DNA of 64,000 nucleotides. Source: Brevibacillus ruminantium (lineage in GTDB: Bacteria; Bacillota; Bacilli; Brevibacillales; Brevibacillaceae). The stretch's first letter is position 1. Each line of letters opens with the position of its first letter. Below are positions 50,960 to 59,589 of this stretch, in pieces. The position numbers were made by a program, and so were the translations under genes. The DNA is taken from the NCBI RefSeq assembly GCF_023746555.1, contig NZ_CP098755.1, positions 570,501 through 634,500 of the forward strand, in the 5' to 3' direction. The notes under the pieces are model-generated. The model was not told where the DNA came from. It searched no databases and saw only the letters and a list, made by a program, of their open reading frames with translations.

Positions 50960-53281
50960 ATGAAAAAATGGATGCTGATGTCGCTAACAGCGATCATGCT
51001 GTGGACGTGGCAAATGGAGCATAGCCATGCTGATAGCCGTATCGACAGCCGTGCCGACAACCGTGCCGACAGCCAGGCGGTCACAGCGGAAGCCTCCTTT
51101 CGGCAGAAGCAAGTGATCATGTTGTTCGTGGAAGGGCTCTCTTTTCCGGATATAGAGCGGTTTCGTACCTATCCACATGTGGATAGGTGGCTGAAACAAG
51201 CAGAGGCAGGCGCGCTATCGATCCGCTCTCCTGGTACCCGTACGGCTCCCAATGCCTATCTGCTCATGGGAAGCGGCGGGCAGGCTCTTTATACAGACCG
51301 CAGCGGCATGGCCTTCCATCCGGAGGAATTCATCTCCAAACACGAGACAGCCGGTCAACGCATAATCGAGATCAGCCCGCCGGAAGTCTCTCCGCTGTCC
51401 CGCTACCGTATCGTCTTTCCCGGCATTTACCGGCTGCATGCGGAAAATCGAGACAAGCCGTTTACGGCGCGCATTGGCCTGCTCGGTGAAACACTTTCCC
51501 GCCACCAGCTTTCGGTCATCAGTTATGGAAGCGGTGATTACGATGACACCCGCTCTCGCCATGCGGTCCTGTTTGCGATGGACGAGCGGGGAGGTGTTCC
51601 TTATGGCAACCTGTCGGGGGAAAATATCGTCCACACTTCGGCTTATCCCTATGGAATCAGAACAAATTACGACTACCTGTGGGAAAGCCTTAACAAGGAA
51701 ACATCATCCGGGCTCATCTCTGTTCAATTATCCGATTTGTCCCGCCTGTATCAGGTAGCCGATGATATGGCTCCGGGACGCTTCCAAAAACAGTATGAGC
51801 AAATTTTACAAGACCTCGCCGGCTTTCTTGACCGAGTACTGGCGTCGCGCCAACAGGGGCAAATGATTATGCTGCTTTCACCCCTCCCCAACCCCAGGGC
51901 AGTGCAGGCAAAACAACTGCTGCCGCCACTGTTCATCTGGAGGGGGGACGAGGGCGGGCAGCTTACCTCCTTCACGACTAGGCAGTCGGGTGTGGTGAGC
52001 GGTCTTGATATCCTGCCGACGATCCTTGATTATTTGCAAGTGCCCGTGCCAAAGGGTCTTGCAGGCCATGTGATAAAGAGGGAAGCGGGCACAGCCGCTG
52101 CTGAATTGCAACAACAGGTAGAGCAAATCCACCATGTTTACGCGACGCGGAGCTCAGTACTCTATACCTATGTCATGCTGCAGATCATCATCATCGCGGT
52201 CGCCGCCGTCCTCTGGATCTGGGGGAGGGGGAAAAGGGGAGAGAACCTGCAGGGAGTACGCAGAGGGATGAGGCTGGCTCTGCTCTCTCTGCTGTGGTTT
52301 CCCTTCTTGTTTCTGATCGAAGGTTTGGTTGGCTGGAGAGCGTCACCGCCTGTGATTTTAGGGGTGTTTATCCTGCTCGCTATGGCAGGCGCCTGGCTGA
52401 TGGAGGGCCGATCACTGCCGGCTGGGCTTGCCATCGTTTCCGGGGTGACGACCATGGCCATCCTGATCGACGGCTTCGCCGGAACTCCGGCGATGCGCCG
52501 CTCCTATTTGGGCTATGACCCGGTGATCGGTGCCCGTTTTTACGGATTGGGGAATGAATATGAAGGTGTCCTGATCGGCTGCACCATTTTGTTTGCGGCT
52601 GCTTTTTATCAGTGGTGTTCACGAGGAATGGAAAGCGGTGAGCTTGGGAGTGCAGCGAGCATGAGTGTCAGCCGGAAAATGCCCTTCGCCATCGTGCTGT
52701 TGCTGTTTTGTCTGGTACTCGCCTATATGGCTGCTCCTTCCTGGGGAGCGGATGCGGGAGGGTTTTTAGCTGGTCTCGTAGGATTTACAGTCGTACTGAT
52801 CAGACTGCATGGATGGCGGCCGGGAAAAAAAATCCTCCTGCTGCTTGCAGGAGGAATGCTGGCGGGAGTGGGGATTTTGACGGCAGTCAGTCTCATGTCC
52901 TCACAGCCGCCGACCCATATCACCCGAGTGGCCGCGCAGCTTGTCTCTGGTGACTGGACGGAGGTGATGCATATGGTGGAGCGCAAGCTGGAGATGAACC
53001 TCAAGCTGATCCGAGTTTCGGTCTGGAGCCGCGTTTTCGTCGTCTCATTGGTGGTGCTGGGGCTGTTGACATTGCGGGATGACCGGTATCTCCGCCATTT
53101 TTCCACAGACTACCCGCTGCTCGTCAAAGGCTTTTCCGGTGTAATTGCCGGGTCTGTCGCCGGTCTTTTGCTCAATGACTCCGGGATCATTACAGCGGCC
53201 ACCTGCATAATTTTCCTCGTCGTTCCTGCATTGTACACAGCGCTGACAGAGCCGGTGGAAGCCCGCTATTCCAGTACCTGA
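50960..53281 (+). CDS. Large membrane protein with alkaline-phosphatase-superfamily ectodomain (773 aa)
   Basis: ATG at 50960 after GGGGGAAG. N-terminal signal/anchor (~residues 4-22). An extracytoplasmic domain at ~50-390 has an alkaline-phosphatase-superfamily pattern: VIMLFVEGLSFPDIERF near the start, GTRTAPNAYLLMGSGGQA in the usual nucleophile region, and VVSGLDILPTILDYLQVPVP near the end. From ~residue 400 there are about ten membrane spans, including the motif RFYGLGNEYEGVLIGC. I do not recognise a characterised homologue; similar proteins in Bacillota are usually annotated only as hypothetical. Possibly a phosphotransferase acting on envelope polymers (inference). Confidence 0.78.
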   Translation: MKKWMLMSLTAIMLWTWQMEHSHADSRIDSRADNRADSQAVTAEASFRQKQVIMLFVEGLSFPDIERFRTYPHVDRWLKQAEAGALSIRSPGTRTAPNAYLLMGSGGQALYTDRSGMAFHPEEFISKHETAGQRIIEISPPEVSPLSRYRIVFPGIYRLHAENRDKPFTARIGLLGETLSRHQLSVISYGSGDYDDTRSRHAVLFAMDERGGVPYGNLSGENIVHTSAYPYGIRTNYDYLWESLNKETSSGLISVQLSDLSRLYQVADDMAPGRFQKQYEQILQDLAGFLDRVLASRQQGQMIMLLSPLPNPRAVQAKQLLPPLFIWRGDEGGQLTSFTTRQSGVVSGLDILPTILDYLQVPVPKGLAGHVIKREAGTAAAELQQQVEQIHHVYATRSSVLYTYVMLQIIIIAVAAVLWIWGRGKRGENLQGVRRGMRLALLSLLWFPFLFLIEGLVGWRASPPVILGVFILLAMAGAWLMEGRSLPAGLAIVSGVTTMAILIDGFAGTPAMRRSYLGYDPVIGARFYGLGNEYEGVLIGCTILFAAAFYQWCSRGMESGELGSAASMSVSRKMPFAIVLLLFCLVLAYMAAPSWGADAGGFLAGLVGFTVVLIRLHGWRPGKKILLLLAGGMLAGVGILTAVSLMSSQPPTHITRVAAQLVSGDWTEVMHMVERKLEMNLKLIRVSVWSRVFVVSLVVLGLLTLRDDRYLRHFSTDYPLLVKGFSGVIAGSVAGLLLNDSGIITAATCIIFLVVPALYTALTEPVEARYSST
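51168..51187. repeat. 20-bp perfect palindrome with paired DnaA-like boxes
   Basis: cctatccacatgtggatagg is its own reverse complement. Each half holds TATCCACA/TGTGGATA, eight of nine bases of a DnaA box. It lies inside the coding region about 230 bases after the cluster at 50798-50945. Confidence 0.6.
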
Positions 53282-53341
53282 CCGTTCGAGAGTGGCTGCG
53301 GGATCGGCGCTGATCGCACGCTTCAAAACGATTCTGCGGAA

Positions 53342-55273
53342 CTAGTCTTCGGAAAGCTCGCTCCATTCCTCGTACAGACGCTCCAGCTCGGCGCGGGATT
53401 GTTCGATTTTGTCGTTGCGTTCCTTGGCGAGGACGTGATCAGAGTACACTTCTGGCAGGCATAGTTCCTCCTCCCAGACCAGAATCGCCGCCTCCTGCTC
53501 CTGAATCGCCGCTTCGATTTCTTCCAGGCGGCGCTGTCTCTGCCTCTCGCGCCGCTTGGTTTCCTTGTCGCGCTCGTAGCTTGATTTCTCTGGCTGTTCG
53601 GGCGCTAAGGATTGTTTTTTTGAACTGAGGGCTTGCTGTTCGGCTGCGATTTCGGCCAGCTCCTGCTTCTTCTCCATATAGTAGTCGTAGTTGCCCAAAT
53701 AGCTGGTTACGCCATCCGGGGAAAGCTCCAGAACCCGGGTGGCTATTTTATTGAGAAAATAGCGGTCATGGGACACAAAGAGGATCGTGCCCGGGTAATC
53801 GTATAATGCGTTCTCCAAAACTTCCTTGCTGAAAATATCAAGGTGGTTGGTCGGCTCGTCAAAGATCAGGAAGTTGGCCTCTTTCAGCATCAGCTTCGCT
53901 AGCGAGACACGAGCGCGCTCTCCTCCCGAAAGGTCGGAGATGCGCTTCTGTACATCATCTCCGGTAAACAGAAAGTTTCCGAGCAGGGTGCGTACGTCCC
54001 TTTCCAGCATCAGCGGGTACTCGTTCCAAATCTCATTCAATACCGTATTCTGCTCGCTGAGGTTGCGATGTTCCTGGTCATAGTACCCGATTGTTACGTT
54101 ACTGCCGAATTGAATGCTTCCGGTGATGGCCGGCAACTGCTCGACAATCGTTTTCAGCAGCGTTGATTTGCCAATTCCGTTGGGTCCAACAAGGGCGACA
54201 CGCTCTTCCCGTTCCAGCTCAAAGGTCAGGTGACGGGAAAGGACGGCATCCGGGTAACCGATGCTGACATTGGCTGCCTTCATCACCACATTCCCGCTCA
54301 TCTTGGCCACATCAAAAGAAAAGCTTACCGACTTGTTATTCATGATCGGCTTGTCCAGGCGATCGATCTTTTCCAGCGTCTTGCGTCTGCTTTGGGCCCG
54401 TTTAGTCGTCGTGGCGCGAGCGATATTGCGGGCGATGAAATCTTCCAGCTTGGCAATCTCCTCTTGCTGCTTTTCGTACCGCTTCAGATCCTGTTCCAGA
54501 CGGGCTGCTTTTTGATCGAGGAACTGGCTGTAGTTGCCCGTATACCTTGTCGCGCGTGTCCGTTCGATTTCGTAGACCACAGTCACCAGCTTGTCCAAAA
54601 AGTAGCGGTCATGGGAGACTACGAGGATTGCACCCTGGTAATTTTGCAGATAGCCCTCCAGCCAGGTGAGCGTCTCGATGTCCAGATAGTTCGTCGGCTC
54701 ATCCAAAAGCAGGATAGAGGGGGCCTGAAGCAGCAGCTTGGCCAGAGCCAGCCGCGTCTTTTGTCCGCCGCTCAGCGTTTTGATCGGGGTCTGGTAGTCA
54801 AAGTCAGCGAAGCGCAGACCGTGCAAAACCCCCCGGATCATTGCTTCGTAGCCGTAACCGCCGCGTTCTTTGAAGGATTCCAAGCGGCGGGAGTAGTCCT
54901 CCAGAACCTGCTGGTAGCGCTTCTCGTCCTGTAAAATAGCCGAGTCGCCCATCATGGCTTCCAGCTTGCGAAGCTCCTGTTCTTCGATTTGAAAATGGGC
55001 AAATACGGTGAGCATTTCATCCCAGATGGAGCGCTCCGATTCCAACCCGCTGTTTTGAGCCAGATAGCCGAGCGTCACCTCTTTCGGGATTCGTACGGTT
55101 CCGCTGTCATGGCTGAGCTGTCCTGCCAGGATTTTCATCAGCGTGGATTTTCCAGCCCCGTTGACACCGACCAGTCCAACTCTCTCTCCTGTTTGAATTT
55201 GCAGAGAGATGTCTTGTAAAATAACTTCAATGCCATAGGCTTTTTGTATATGTTCGGCTTGCAGTAAAATCAT
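53342..55273 (-). CDS. ydiF: ABC-F family ATPase YdiF
   Basis: 643 residues; ATG at 55273 after AGAGGTGG. The frame extends ~106 codons further upstream, but without a site or homology. Two ABC domains in one chain: first Walker A GVNGAGKST and signature LSGGQKTRLALAKLL, second GPNGIGKST and LSGGERARVSLAKLM, joined by a charged linker (residues ~245-310), and a C-terminal coiled coil (~540-643). No membrane spans: ABC-F proteins act on ribosomes rather than transporting. The position after tsaD matches Bacillus subtilis ydiF. On the opposite strand to its neighbours. Confidence 0.92.
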   Translation of the reverse strand: MILLQAEHIQKAYGIEVILQDISLQIQTGERVGLVGVNGAGKSTLMKILAGQLSHDSGTVRIPKEVTLGYLAQNSGLESERSIWDEMLTVFAHFQIEEQELRKLEAMMGDSAILQDEKRYQQVLEDYSRRLESFKERGGYGYEAMIRGVLHGLRFADFDYQTPIKTLSGGQKTRLALAKLLLQAPSILLLDEPTNYLDIETLTWLEGYLQNYQGAILVVSHDRYFLDKLVTVVYEIERTRATRYTGNYSQFLDQKAARLEQDLKRYEKQQEEIAKLEDFIARNIARATTTKRAQSRRKTLEKIDRLDKPIMNNKSVSFSFDVAKMSGNVVMKAANVSIGYPDAVLSRHLTFELEREERVALVGPNGIGKSTLLKTIVEQLPAITGSIQFGSNVTIGYYDQEHRNLSEQNTVLNEIWNEYPLMLERDVRTLLGNFLFTGDDVQKRISDLSGGERARVSLAKLMLKEANFLIFDEPTNHLDIFSKEVLENALYDYPGTILFVSHDRYFLNKIATRVLELSPDGVTSYLGNYDYYMEKKQELAEIAAEQQALSSKKQSLAPEQPEKSSYERDKETKRRERQRQRRLEEIEAAIQEQEAAILVWEEELCLPEVYSDHVLAKERNDKIEQSRAELERLYEEWSELSED

Positions 55274-55495
55274 CGTTTCCACCTCTTTATCGTGCCGTAA
55301 CGGACCGCCGTCGGTTGCAGACCATTTCTGCATATGCCAGGCGGATTTATGTTCATCATGCGAGTTTCGTTCGCAGGCGAGGCTGCTGACCCAAAGCTCG
55401 TTCCCGCTCTTGTTCAAGTGTAGCGTAGGGACCGTGTCAGGGACAAGCCTGCCACTGGAGGAAATCAATTGCTTGTATGAGAGGAGGGGATCGCT

Positions 55496-56086
55496 CTGTC
55501 GTTTCTGGCTGAAAAGAAAGACCTGCGGAAACGGTTGCTTGCGGAAAGGGCAGCCGTTGATACAGCGGTTCGGAGCAGGTGGTCCGAGCAATTTTGCCGT
55601 GCCCTGTTGTCATTTGACCAGTTGCGGGATTGCCAAACCATCATGGCCTTCTATCCTTTTCGCGAAGAACTGGATATTCGCGCCTTTCTAGAGAGAGCGC
55701 GTGAACGTGGGAAAGAGATCTGGCTTCCGCTCACGCTTCAGGCAGAGCGGAAAATCGTTCCGTATGTCTATACCGGGCCTGCAATGCTGAAGCAGGGGGC
55801 CTATGGGATCTGGGAGCCTGATCCGGATCAGGCAGTTGCGGGGCATTTACCAGATCTGGACGCTGTGCTGGTCCCCGGGGTGGCGTTTGATCCATATGGA
55901 GGACGCATGGGGTATGGGGCAGGCTATTACGACCGATTTCTTTCTTCGCTATCCCGCCGTCCGCTGCTGATTGGCTGTTCCTTTGAGCTGCAGGTAATCC
56001 CGCAGGTCCCGATGGAGCCCCACGACATCCCGCTCGATTACCTCGCTACCGAAACAGGCATTCGACCCCGGATCAGAACCGAATGA
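55496..56086 (+). CDS. 5-formyltetrahydrofolate cyclo-ligase (apparent CTG start)
   Basis: 196 residues if translation starts at CTG 55496. The family N-terminus (LAEKKDLRKRLLAERAAVD) lies in frame upstream of the first TTG (55535), and a strong AGGAGGGG (55482-55489) sits at ideal spacing only from the CTG (or a nearby ATC). Motifs: MAFYPFREELDIR, LVPGVAFDPYGGRMGYGAGYYDRFL (the ATP/folate loop) and PHDIPLDYLATE. Converts 5-formyl-THF to methenyl-THF with ATP. Stands alone, divergent from ydiF; the 222 bases between hold no other gene I can identify. Confidence 0.85.
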   Translation: MSFLAEKKDLRKRLLAERAAVDTAVRSRWSEQFCRALLSFDQLRDCQTIMAFYPFREELDIRAFLERARERGKEIWLPLTLQAERKIVPYVYTGPAMLKQGAYGIWEPDPDQAVAGHLPDLDAVLVPGVAFDPYGGRMGYGAGYYDRFLSSLSRRPLLIGCSFELQVIPQVPMEPHDIPLDYLATETGIRPRIRTE

Positions 56087-56205
56087 TAGATTCAAATTAT
56101 TACCTGCCCAAGTTTGTGTCAGGATTGCGTCAATTGGCCCAGCCCTATCTACAGAAATGAAAAAAACGTGTACAATACCTTCAAGAACTATTGGAGGAAT
56201 GGTCT

Positions 56206-56721
56206 GTGAAAAACTGGAAAATCGGCGTCATTTCGGCAAGTGATTCCATCGCAAGGGGAGAGCGGGAAGACAATCGGATTCCGATTATCCGCAAGCTGAC
56301 AAAGGAATGGCTGCAGGCTGAGGTATCTGTATACCGGGCAGTGACGGATGATATGGAAGATTTGAAGGAAAATATGATTGAATGCGTGGATCGTGAAAAA
56401 TGCGATTTGCTGATTGTGACAGGAGGTACGGGCCTCAGTCCCCGTGATGTGACGCCAGAAGTGACCGCATGGGTCATGGACAGACCCGTTCCAGGACTTG
56501 CAGAGGAAATGCGTCGTGCCGGGTTGCAGCAATCCCGCCGCGCGATGCTGACGAGGGCCGTCGCGGGTACCAGGGGGAATTCATTAATCATCAACCTGCC
56601 GGGGAATCCCAAAGGGGTCGAAATCTGTTTTAATGCGATTGGCGATATGCTCTCTGACGCCCTGCACATTTTGCAAGGAACCGGACAGGCTAATGAAGAT
56701 TGGGGAGGATTGGGTTGGTAG
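56206..56721 (+). CDS. moaB: Molybdopterin adenylyltransferase-like protein MoaB/MogA
   Basis: 171 residues; GTG at 56206 is 7 bases after GGAGGA. MoCF-type fold: WKIGVISASDSIARGEREDN, DLLIVTGGTGLSPRDVTPE (molybdopterin-binding loop), RAVAGTRGNSLIINLPGNPK. A TACAAT at 56170 may be the -10. Overlaps the next gene, a MoeA-like protein, by 7 bases. Together they suggest molybdenum-cofactor handling, though the other moa/moe/mob genes are not in this window. Confidence 0.92.
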   Translation: MKNWKIGVISASDSIARGEREDNRIPIIRKLTKEWLQAEVSVYRAVTDDMEDLKENMIECVDREKCDLLIVTGGTGLSPRDVTPEVTAWVMDRPVPGLAEEMRRAGLQQSRRAMLTRAVAGTRGNSLIINLPGNPKGVEICFNAIGDMLSDALHILQGTGQANEDWGGLGW

Positions 56722-57716
56722 AAAAACCGAAGCTGAAGGAAGTGCCTGTACGAGAAGCGATTGGCATGATGCTGCCCCATGACATGACACAGATTCTGCC
56801 GGGAGAATTTAAGGGACGATTGTTTAAAAAAGGCCATATTGTCACAGAAGCGGATATCGAGCCTTTGCTTTCGATCGGAAAAGAGCATATCTACGTATTG
56901 GAAATGCCGGATGGCTTTATCCATGAAGAAGAAGCCGGCCTGCGAATTGCTCGCGCGGTTTCAGGCAGGGGTCTCACCCTGACAGAGCCGTATGAAGGAA
57001 AAGTGTCGATGAAGGCAGAACACTTGGGACTGGCCAAAGTAAACGAAAAGGCCGTCCATGCACTGAATGAGCTGGAAGGCATCGCGTTTTCCACTATTTA
57101 CAGTGATCAGGTGGTACAATCTGGCCAGACAGTAGCTGCTACCCGGATCATCCCTTTGATTATGGAAGAAGTACGGATTGAACGTCTCGAGGAGCTGGCT
57201 CGCCAGTTTTCCGGCGGGATTGTCGAAGTGAAGCCGTTTCTTCCGAAGCGAGTAGGATTGGTGACGACAGGCAGCGAAGTTTTCTCGGGAAGGATTTCTG
57301 ACAAATTCGGTCCTGCCATCCGCAAGAAGGTAGAAGCGCTGGGCTCCACGGTTGTCGAGCAACGGTTTGCACCCGACGACAAAGAGCTGATCGAGCAGGA
57401 GATTCATCGTTTTCTGGAAAGTGGAGTCGATCTGATCCTGGTGACGGGCGGGATGTCTGTTGACCCGGATGATCGCACGCCGGGAGCGATCGCAGGAACC
57501 GGCGCACAGGTGGTTCGCTATGGAACACCCATGCTCCCAGGCTCGATGCTGATGGTGGCGTACAAGGGGGAAATTCCCATTCTGGGGCTGCCAGGAGCGG
57601 TTATGCATGAACCCTTTACTTCATTTGATGTCTTTTTGCCTCGAATACTGGCTGGAGAAAAAATAATCGACGCTGACATGACTCGTTTGGGATATGGCGG
57701 ATTACGCAAGTGTTAG
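56715..57716 (+). CDS. MoeA-like molybdopterin-binding protein (short form)
   Basis: 333 residues from TTG at 56715, with GGGGAGGA 5-6 bases upstream. Starts KLKEVPVREAIGMMLPHDMT and contains the molybdopterin-binding domain: RVGLVTTGSEVFSGRISDKF, DLILVTGGMSVDPDDRTPGA, ILGLPGAVMH. At ~333 residues it is shorter than canonical MoeA (~400) and lacks its C-terminal domain IV, so it belongs to the uncharacterised COG0303-like group. Overlaps moaB by 7 bases. Confidence 0.88.
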   Translation: MVEKPKLKEVPVREAIGMMLPHDMTQILPGEFKGRLFKKGHIVTEADIEPLLSIGKEHIYVLEMPDGFIHEEEAGLRIARAVSGRGLTLTEPYEGKVSMKAEHLGLAKVNEKAVHALNELEGIAFSTIYSDQVVQSGQTVAATRIIPLIMEEVRIERLEELARQFSGGIVEVKPFLPKRVGLVTTGSEVFSGRISDKFGPAIRKKVEALGSTVVEQRFAPDDKELIEQEIHRFLESGVDLILVTGGMSVDPDDRTPGAIAGTGAQVVRYGTPMLPGSMLMVAYKGEIPILGLPGAVMHEPFTSFDVFLPRILAGEKIIDADMTRLGYGGLRKC

Positions 57717-57758
57717 CTGGTTACACTGTGAAATGACAGGAAAAAAGGAGTGGAGCGT

Positions 57759-58166
57759 ATGAATGGAATCGGAATTCCTGGTCTTATTTTAATTTTGGTG
57801 CTGGCGCTGGTATTGTTTGGACCCAAAAAGCTTCCGGAATTGGGACGTGCTGTGGGACATACCTTGAAGGAATTCAAGAATGCGACACGTGGTCTCACAC
57901 GGGACGATGACGACGAAGAAGACAGCAAGCAAAAGGAAAAGACGGCAAATGCAAATGCGGCTGTCGCTACTGCTGAAAAGGATGTCATCGACCGCGAGAA
58001 GCTGGAGAAAGAGATCCGGGAACGGCTGGAACGCGAACGCCTGGAAAAAGAGATTCGGGAAAAGCTGGAGCAGGAGCGCTTGCAAGCAGAGATGGCAAAG
58101 CAAGCGGAGATGGCACAGCAAGCAGAGAACGCGCAGCAAGCAGAGACGGCACAGCATAAAGCGTAA
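57759..58166 (+). CDS. tatA: Twin-arginine translocase subunit TatA with long charged tail
   Basis: 135 residues; ATG at 57759 is 8 bases after AAGGAG. The N-terminal span and hinge [20 protein letters not shown] then [20 protein letters not shown] are standard TatA. The tail from residue ~45 is much longer than in typical TatA (about 57-90 residues in all). It is a highly charged helix ([20 protein letters not shown]) followed by imperfect QAE-rich repeats ([20 protein letters not shown]). Forms the protein-conducting pore with TatC, encoded 20 bases downstream. Confidence 0.93.
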   Translation: MNGIGIPGLILILVLALVLFGPKKLPELGRAVGHTLKEFKNATRGLTRDDDDEEDSKQKEKTANANAAVATAEKDVIDREKLEKEIRERLERERLEKEIREKLEQERLQAEMAKQAEMAQQAENAQQAETAQHKA

Positions 58167-58186
58167 GCCGGATAAGGTGGTTGTCA

Positions 58187-58963
58187 ATGTTGGATGATCG
58201 CGAAATGACTGTAGTAGAGCACCTGACGGAATTGCGCAGGCGCATCATCTGGGTGCTGACGGTATTTGTTCTGGCTTTGATTGTCGGCTTCTGTTTTGCC
58301 GGTTCGTTGATCGAATACCTGAAAGAAAAGCCGATTGCAGAGGGAGTACCGTTGATCTCACTACACCCCTCAGATACACTGCGGGTCTACTTGCAGGTTT
58401 CCTTTTTGGCAGGGGTGATCGTGACGCTGCCCGTCGCGTTGTATCACATCTGGCGGTTTGTCTCTCCAGGGCTTCAGCCCCATGAGCGCCGGGGGACGCT
58501 GTACTTCATCCCGGCTGCTTGTTTTCTCTTTATCGTCGGGATTTTGTTTGGGTACTATGTCGTCTTCCCGATGGTCATGCTCTTTGTGACGGGCGTGTCA
58601 TTGGGCATCGATGTCAAACCCAATTACGGGATCGGCGAATACTTCGAGTTTTTGTTCAATCTGATTATCCCGTTTGGACTTCTGTTTCAACTCCCGATTC
58701 TGGTTATCTTCCTCACCAAGATCCGTATCTTAAATCCGCTGCGGCTCGCCAAGATGCGCCGGTTTGCGTATTTTGGCCTGGCGATCGTGGGCATTGTCCT
58801 GACGCCTCCGGATATCGTCAGTGATTTTTTGGTGATCATTCCGTTATTGCTTCTGTATGAGATGAGCATCTGGCTGTCGAAGATCGTATACCGCAAGCAG
58901 TTGCAGGAACAAGAGAATTGGGAAAAAGAATATGCAGTGGAAGCGGATGAGGCCGTCCGTTGA
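58187..58963 (+). CDS. tatC: Twin-arginine translocase subunit TatC
   Basis: 258 residues; ATG at 58187 six bases after AAGGTGG. Six membrane spans. Signature motifs are HLTELRRRI at the N-terminus (signal-peptide receptor region) and FVSPGLQPHERR with GYYVVFP. Recognises twin-arginine signals and assembles with TatA. No obvious Tat substrate is encoded in the window. Confidence 0.95.
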   Translation: MLDDREMTVVEHLTELRRRIIWVLTVFVLALIVGFCFAGSLIEYLKEKPIAEGVPLISLHPSDTLRVYLQVSFLAGVIVTLPVALYHIWRFVSPGLQPHERRGTLYFIPAACFLFIVGILFGYYVVFPMVMLFVTGVSLGIDVKPNYGIGEYFEFLFNLIIPFGLLFQLPILVIFLTKIRILNPLRLAKMRRFAYFGLAIVGIVLTPPDIVSDFLVIIPLLLLYEMSIWLSKIVYRKQLQEQENWEKEYAVEADEAVR

Positions 58964-58969
58964 TATGAG

Positions 58970-59004
58970 AAAAATCTTCTGCCGACAGGTGGAAGATTTT
59001 TTTT
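58970..59004 (+). terminator. Terminator of the moaB-tatC group
   Basis: 14-bp stem 58970-58983 / 58988-59001 with G-U pairs and an eight-T run. Confidence 0.88.
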
Positions 59005-59045
59005 GCGTGGACATACTAGTACGGGAAATAGGGAGGTGACGAAAC

Positions 59046-59522
59046 ATGTGGCGAAGAGCTTTTTTATCCCTGCTTCTAATGACTCTGTTGTGCGGGCAGA
59101 CGGCAGTCTATGCGGATCAGACAGAGGAGATCCAGGGAGCGGACGAAATCGCCGCCGAGCAAGTTGAACTTTTTGACACGGACAAGGAGCGTGTCATCCA
59201 AACCTATCAAAATACGACCGACTTTCAACAAGAGGCGCAAAGCTTGCTGCAAAGCGTCAGTGGGAGAGTGATGGACCTGGAGCCGTCGTTGTCGCACGCC
59301 ATGATCGTTAAAATTCCGCTGGCCCCACCGCAAAAATTGGTCCATCCACAAGCCAGGATCGATGCGATGATTGCCAGCGTGTTTGTGATTATGCCAAAAG
59401 AGCGCGGCCACCGTCCGTGGATGATCCTGCATACCAAAGAAGAGGAGACGCTGGTCGTTGAATGTACCGGTGAAGTGCAGAAGCTGCGTCAGTTGACGAA
59501 ACTGCGCGAGATACCGAAATAG
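59046..59522 (+). CDS. Exported protein of unknown function (158 aa)
   Basis: RBS GGGAGGTGAC before the ATG. Signal peptide MWRRAFLSLLLMTLLCGQTA, likely cleaved near VYA-DQ (residue 23/24). The mature part is ~135 residues, mostly polar (AEQVELFDTDKERVIQTYQN) with a hydrophobic core (IDAMIASVFVIMPKERGH, MILHTKEEETLVVECTGEVQ). No family recognised. Single-gene unit between two terminators. Confidence 0.75.
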   Translation: MWRRAFLSLLLMTLLCGQTAVYADQTEEIQGADEIAAEQVELFDTDKERVIQTYQNTTDFQQEAQSLLQSVSGRVMDLEPSLSHAMIVKIPLAPPQKLVHPQARIDAMIASVFVIMPKERGHRPWMILHTKEEETLVVECTGEVQKLRQLTKLREIPK

Positions 59523-59547
59523 CGGGGGCAAGCGGCAGGGAAACAGA

Positions 59548-59585
59548 AAGCCCGACCGTCGCAAAAAAGGACGGATCGGGCTTTT
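59548..59585. terminator. Bidirectional terminator
   Basis: Stem 59548-59561 / 59571-59585 (AAAGCCCGACCGTC type) with a one-base bulge, A-run and T-run at its base; shared by the converging genes ending at 59522 and 59590. Confidence 0.85.
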
Positions 59586-59589
59586 TGGA

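Noticed and set aside
55274..55495. 6S RNA or other leader RNA between ydiF and the cyclo-ligase gene
   Set aside because: Considered because 6S RNA lies next to this gene in gamma-proteobacteria, but I could not draw a 6S-like fold or find conserved motifs.
55274..55591. N-terminal extension of ydiF
   Set aside because: No ribosome binding site or homology; the sequence is the divergent promoter region and the start of the cyclo-ligase gene.
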